In this document: in pieces, positions 9,202 through 12,875 of the stretch
Position numbering within the stretch: the first letter of the stretch is position 1
How the letters are laid out: each line of letters opens with the position of its first letter
From: Glomus cerebriforme
Lineage: Eukaryota > Glomeromycota > Glomeromycetes > Glomerales > Glomeraceae
Reading direction: 5' to 3'
Length of the DNA: 12,875 nucleotides
Assembly: GCA_003550305.1 (NCBI GenBank)
Contig: QKYT01000188.1
Coordinates: 15,867-28,741 of the forward strand
Position numbers and translations under genes: made by a program
The notes under the pieces: model-generated
Told to the model about the DNA's origin: nothing
The model's database searches: none
What the model saw: only the letters and a program-made list of their open reading frames with translations

Positions 9202-10543
9202 AACGTATAATATTAATTTTAAACCTTGGTATGCAAAATATTGGATTGATGCGTAATGAAATGGATGAAGATTTAGAAAATTTAATGAAAAAGTGTAATT
9301 CAATAGAAGAAATTCATACACATTCAAAAAATGAGCTACAATTGAAAGATGGATTAATCAATAGTTTACAGGAACCAATTAACTTAATGAAAGGTATTTT
9401 TGAATGATTATTACTAAAAAATGAGCCATTTCTAACTTATAAATCAGCAACAGAAGAAGAAATCAGGAATTTATGAGAATCTTTATTAGAAATTGAAGAT
9501 TTATTAAATATAGATGACAGAACAAAGAAAGACATTAAAAATAAAGTAAATATTTTTATTTATTTATTTTATATAATCTAAATTAATTACCAAATCATAA
9601 TTAATTTTTATTTAGGTTAAATTACAAGAATTTTATGATCACTGCTNTACATCACGTCATTATTTNTTTCAAATAAAAAAATGTGGTGTAATGGACTGCA
9701 ACATTTGCAAGCCAATAAGGAGTGATGAACTTGATTTTTCTCAAGTTCATTCATTACCTGATCCAATTCCAGTAACTGATAAAACTAGTTATAAACAATT
9801 TTCAGATGTATATGGTACAATTACAACAGAGCAATATAGANCATCTTTATTAACTCAACAANAAAAAAAGAAAAGAANCCAAATAGGATTTGGTCCTACT
9901 GCTCAATTTGTTAGAAATGTTGGATTGGTAATTGAATGTTNTGAATGCAATAAATGNCGTGTACTATATAGCAAAAGTAAATTGTCTTCCTTTGAAATAT
10001 CCTCTTTGGAAAGGTATCTAGATACTATTCAATATGTATGTGGTGATTCTTTTGAAGCTTTAGCAAATTCAAGAACAGAAATGGAAAATATTGAACAAAG
10101 TGGATTTGATAATGGTAATGAGAATAGTGAATATGATGATGATGGAGAAATTTTTAAGAAAGTAAAAGTTAATGATGGGTTAGTATGTAATAATTCAACT
10201 GAAGTTTCCTATTATTCAAGTGGTATATTTGAAGAAATTTGTTTTTAGTGTGAAAAAGTACCAGAAGATGGAGGCAATGAATCTGATAAAGTTAGTGTAA
10301 TTGAAGGATATTATTACTATTGTGAGGAGTGTTCTATATCAGTTTCAAGCAAAAAAAAATGTATTAAGGATACTAAGTTCAAAGTAACAAAAAGACAACG
10401 AAAATAATATGTAAAAATTTGTTATATAATAAAGTATAACGCTATATCTGATATTTTACGATTTTTAATATGTAAAGTCACATGATAAAAAATTTTACTA
10501 TAAAAAAAAAATCCATGAATTTTTGTAAAACTGGGATGGCCGG

Positions 10544-10577
10544 GTCACGAGAATCTAAAAATTTTTTTTGCCCGGCC
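10544..10577 (-). repeat. right terminal inverted repeat
   Basis: Reverse complement of the left repeat at 5974-6007 with one mismatch. It ends GCCCGGCC at 10577 and is followed by TTA at 10578-10580. A further GGCCGGG copy sits just inside at 10538-10544, so the outermost motif is partly repeated in the subterminal region. This may be a transposase-binding repeat. Confidence 0.93.
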
Positions 10578-10580
10578 TTA
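10578..10580. repeat. target-site duplication TTA (right)
   Basis: Matches TTA at 5971-5973. Together they give a 3-base target-site duplication that precisely brackets the inverted repeats. Confidence 0.6.
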
Positions 10581-10843
10581 TATCTTTTTACAATAATATT
10601 TCAAAATCAAATATGCAAATGATAGAATTTATACAACGAAGTAATTTATTTGAGATTTATCTTTTTTAACTAGGGTGTGTGCACATCAGAATAATAAGTG
10701 ATCAAATTTAAAAATACATATTGTATAAATGTATTCAAGATTTTTTTTTGATTTTTATATTGCTCAGATGATGAAAAATAATAAATATGACTGAATTTAA
10801 TCTATGTATAATGATCACAAAGCATTTAAAGTTTTAAGTTTAT
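10581..10843. other. spacer; a possible upstream exon at its end
   Basis: Mostly AT-rich with no gene. The last 40-odd bases read MYNDHKAFKVLSL in one frame and are followed by a canonical GTAAGT donor at 10844. They might be an upstream exon of the remnant at 10916, but no acceptor keeps both frames in phase, so I do not join them. Confidence 0.35.
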
Positions 10844-10915
10844 GTAAGTATGAACTGTTAGTTTCAACAAACATTTCACACTTTTGATTAGCTTTAACTA
10901 ACTCAGTCTTATTAG

Positions 10916-11360
10916 ATAACCAAAGCCTATAAGGAAGAAACTAAAAATAAAAGAAGGCTTGTTAGAGAAAAATATTATGAAGAGTTTTTCACAGAATTTT
11001 GGAAAGAGCAAGGTATTTATTTCCTTTGGGCTCGTGATTTTTCTCACAAAAAATGCTAATATTTCAGATTAAAATACTTATTTTTTTCTAGCAATATGTC
11101 AACTTAATGTAGGAATGACAACATCATATAATATATCAGAAAGATTACAACCTTTAAGGATTCCAGATCCTAAAGCTTATTCAGGATCTGGAACTGATTT
11201 AAGATCTAGAACTGCCTCAGAAGTTAGGATTTCAACAAAAATTCTGAAAGCAGTTCCCTTACCTAATATCTCACATTCAATAATACCAGCCATGTCAAGA
11301 CCAGTGATGCCTTATTTCTATTTTAAGACCTGTGGTGCCCTCATTTACTCAAAGTGCTAA
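10916..11360 (+). pseudogene. spliced coding remnant, unknown family
   Basis: An exon at 10916-11012 reads ITKAYKEETKNKRRLVREKY..., EEFFTEFWKEQ, a charged helix. A GT-AG intron at 11013-11091 splits a codon (phase 1) and joins AICQLNVGMTTSYNISERLQ, then PLRIPDPKAYSGSGTDLRSR, with an open frame to TAA 11358-11360. There are no in-frame stops in this stretch, unlike the other genes here. The region's start is missing and the final 20 or so codons look altered: a neighbouring frame gives RPVVPSFTQSAKIIN, which echoes SRPVMP just upstream, suggesting a frameshift near 11320. It is therefore called a pseudogene, but a live gene fragment with undetected exons is possible. I recognise no domain. Confidence 0.5.
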
Positions 11361-12120
11361 AATAATTAATGTTTTTATTAATTAATTACATTGAGCCAGA
11401 TGATCAAGAGTAATTAATCCAAATATTCATATAATTCTGCCTCTCTTGATCTTTGATTTGTAGGAAATATAGATGATTTTTTTCTTGGTAAAAGTATGTA
11501 AATTTCTTGTAAATTGCATTATGTAATATGTAGATATATCAAATAAATTTTACAAGCTGTACAGTGTGGCAGTTTTCAGGAATTTAAATGTGATTTTTGT
11601 TCAATGCCATGTATAATTTCATAAAAGGATAGTTAGTCAAAAAAAGCTGATTATCTCATGATTTAAGTTGCAAGAAGTTGTAGAAAATTAACAAGGATCT
11701 AAGGAGATTTCATGTGATCAGAAAACCACTTGGCCCAAAAGTTTTATTCAGGATGTTCCTTAAGAAAATATTTTAAATAACAGATCAGAATATAAGCTGA
11801 GGCCAGAGATAATACCTTGAAATCTGAGTAGCATCAACGGGAGCAAATAATATCAAACTTCATTATTAAAAGATGTTTTAGCCTTGAGGAAACAGTGGTA
11901 CAACCAAGTTTTGTGGTAGAAATTCCTTTGAAGAAGGTTCACAGCTGAGCAGAAATATTCTGAGAGGAGGCTGCCAAAAATCCTTGTTAAAGAAGAAAGG
12001 CTAAAAGAAAATAAGGATGAATCTGATATTTTATTATAATTTACTTAATACAATCTATTATAAATTAATAAAATCATCATAAGTTACCAATTTACCTATA
12101 AACTATTTATAATCATAAAA
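11361..12120. other. 760-base stretch without a supported gene
   Basis: Six-frame reading shows only short frames broken by many stops. The part from about 11690 to 12010 is noticeably less AT-rich than its surroundings and has coding-like fragments on both strands (for example EETVVQPSFVVEIPLKKVHS on the plus strand near 11888-11947). None can be extended. It may be a degraded repeat or an untranslated or non-coding transcript. An AT-rich spacer at 12020-12120 precedes the next pseudogene. Confidence 0.4.
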
Positions 12121-12599
12121 ATGATTAGAACTGACTATCAATATGGTTTAAATCCTATAGTAGTAAAAGCATTAGTCAATTTGCATTATAGATATAGTGG
12201 TAAAACTCCAAAAATGCGGTATTATATTCATGTTCCTTTTAGAAACTTCTTGAATGTAATCCAAAATACTTTTTGAAGAATAGATTTATCCATATGACTG
12301 AAAAATCATATAAAGATAGGAAATTTAAAGCTGAAAGGTATTCATTTTATATTTATTGCACTGTATGTGACTTCTTAGTATTTATCCATGAAAATACTAT
12401 TGAATATACAAATAAACATCTGAATAAATACATTGCCAAAACAGCCAAAAAGCATCTTGCATATTCTAATCCTATATAAAAGAATGTAAAAAAAGAAGTA
12501 TTATCAGAACTAAGTGATGATAAAATTAATGATATTTATAATAATATTTATTTTAAATACAGAAAAAGCTCCAAATGTTATGATTATTATTTAACATAA
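12121..12599 (+). pseudogene. small pseudogene with a CxxC...H-x3-H pattern
   Basis: ATG 12121 opens MIRTDYQYGLNPIVVKALVN..., YRYSGKTPKMRYYIHVPFR. A one-base deletion near 12240 shifts the reading to KLLECNPKYFLKNRFIHMTE, then RYSFYIYCTVCDFLVFIHEN and TNKHLNKYIAKTAKKH. An in-frame TAA at 12477-12479 interrupts it, and the same frame then runs KNVKKEVLSELSDDKINDIY... to TAA 12597-12599. A complete version would have about 158 residues. The C-x-x-C followed by spaced histidines (H...KHLNKY...KKH) hints at a zinc-binding finger, but spacing is not a standard C2H2. The long frame conventionally starting at 12273 is only the downstream half. Function is unknown. Confidence 0.62.
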
Positions 12600-12755
12600 A
12601 AAAAAGAATGCCGAAAAGCTTGTGCCACACTGCTTGACCTTTTTAATAAATAGTTTGATTTTTTCAAANTTTTTTTGACGATCATACTAACCCAAAGTTT
12701 CAGTTTATGGTTAGATCAATTTCCAAATATAGATTAACCTTTTCCAGCGTTTTTA
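12600..12755. other. short spacer, nothing recognised
   Basis: AT-rich with one ambiguous base at 12669. No coding or structural signal was seen between the pseudogene and the terminal tandem repeat. Confidence 0.45.
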
Positions 12756-12875
12756 TAGCTTATTGCTTATAGCTTATTGCTTATTGCTTATAGCTTTATG
12801 CTTATAGCTTATTGCTTATTGCTTATAGCTTTATGCTTATAGCTTATAGCTTATTGCTTATAGCTTTATGCTTTA
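12756..12875. repeat. 7-bp GCTTA tandem repeat with higher-order structure
   Basis: About 17 units alternating TAGCTTA and TTGCTTA, with occasional TAGCTTTA plus TGCTTA junctions. The pattern TAGCTTA, TTGCTTA, TTGCTTA, TAGCTTTA, TGCTTA recurs with a 35-base period. It runs off the right edge, so its length is unknown. Confidence 0.95.

Larger units (their letters stand above)
6185..10407 (+). pseudogene. DDE-like transposase, broken by stops, frameshifts and an insertion
   Basis: Reconstructable reading: 6185-7126, intron 7127-7202 (GTAAGT...AAG), 7203-8459, nested insertion, 9207-9545, intron 9546-9615 (GTAAAT...TTAG), 9616-10407; about 1,110 codons. Near codon 90 there is a CNACETVKQC cluster. 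The catalytic-like core has DD at 8004-8009 (FMDDKHRCKVGELGYPVAAV), TNGGPDH at 8319-8339, and SVER with its E at 8454-8456. This is a D-106-[N]-44-E layout in which N replaces the expected second D. The C-terminal part has CGVMDCNIC, a DVYGTITTEQYR block, an ECxECNKxRVLY motif and a final CEKV...YYYCEECS pair. In-frame stops lie at 6792, 8067, 8199, 8232, 8439, 9405, 9474 and 10246, with frameshifts near 6475 and 7735. From memory, the GGPDH and W-x-N-x-VER motifs and the C-terminal block resemble uncharacterised transposase-like proteins of sponges, cnidarians and Glomeromycotina; this was not checked. This copy cannot encode an active enzyme. Confidence 0.85.
5974..10577 (+). mobile_element. 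DNA transposon with 34-bp TIRs and a decayed DDE-like transposase
   Basis: The element is 4,604 bases long. Its terminal inverted repeats are 5974-6007 and the complement of 10544-10577: GGCCGGGC, eight A, five T, AGATTCTC, then ATGAC on the left and GTGAC on the right, 33 of 34 positions identical. TTA flanks both ends. One plus-strand transposase pseudogene (6185-10407) fills the interior. A second insertion (8460-9201) breaks it, so the element without that insertion would be near 3.86 kb. The 3-base TTA duplication recalls PIF/Harbinger, but the encoded protein does not resemble a Harbinger transposase by eye, and the TIR start GGCCGGGC is not the usual GG-GT type of that group. The superfamily is unassigned here. 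High TIR identity contrasts with heavy coding decay, so the copy may have been mobilised by a transposase supplied elsewhere, or short TIRs may simply have escaped mutation. Confidence 0.9.

Noticed and set aside
590..10407. A non-standard genetic code (TAA/TAG as glutamine, TGA as tryptophan or arginine) could explain the in-frame stops.
   Set aside because: Several stops do fall where Q, W or R would fit, but all three stop codons would need reassignment, and one-base frameshifts and a nested insertion also break the same genes. Decay is simpler.
590..10407. RIP-like C-to-T mutation as the cause of the stops.
   Set aside because: Every stop codon is one transition away from CAA, CAG, CGA or TGG, so the stops alone are not evidence. 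A dinucleotide comparison against intact copies would be needed.
5974..10577. Assignment to PIF/Harbinger from the TTA duplication.
   Set aside because: The protein length, motif layout and lack of a second Myb-like gene do not agree, and a 3-base duplication is weak evidence alone.

Overview
The window reads as a strongly AT-rich stretch of a eukaryotic nuclear genome. Its coding remnants are split by short GT-AG introns of about 55 to 85 bases, and minisatellites, dispersed repeats and transposon insertions fill most of the rest. This texture, and half-remembered similarity of several peptides to large gene and transposon families of arbuscular mycorrhizal fungi (Rhizophagus and relatives), make a Glomeromycotina contig my best guess. 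That is an inference; no database was searched. There are no ribosomal or transfer RNA genes, bacterial-type operons or CRISPR arrays that I can see.

The dominant feature is a 4,604-base DNA transposon at 5974-10577. Its ends are 34-base terminal inverted repeats matching at 33 of 34 positions, and the direct duplication TTA flanks both ends. Inside lies one decayed gene (6185-10407) that, once two introns, two frameshifts and eight in-frame stops are accounted for, corresponds to a protein of about 1,110 residues. It has an RNase H-fold DDE-like core (a DD pair, a GGPDH motif with N where the family should have D, and an NSVER motif) and a cysteine-rich C-terminus resembling a CW-type zinc finger. 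A second insertion of about 742 bases (8460-9201), flanked by AACGT duplications, sits one codon after the putative catalytic glutamate. The transposase family does not fit the usual named superfamilies that I can judge by eye.

Left of the transposon: a 72-base minisatellite (1-465); a spliced plus-strand pseudogene for a coiled-coil, basic, serine-rich protein (590-1684); a second spliced plus-strand pseudogene (1938-2524); a 91-base tandem repeat (2801-3013); a minus-strand pseudogene fragment (3095-3417); a spliced minus-strand pseudogene (3917-4737); and two copies of a dispersed repeat of about 225 bases (3423-3650 and 5367-5590). Right of it: a spliced coding remnant (10916-11360), a gene-free stretch, a pseudogene with a CxxC...H-x3-H pattern (12121-12599), and a GCTTA-rich tandem repeat that runs off the right edge (12756-12875).

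No intact complete gene is evident. The coding remnants are not an operon or pathway. They look like independent, multi-copy, decaying genes in a repeat-rich compartment.
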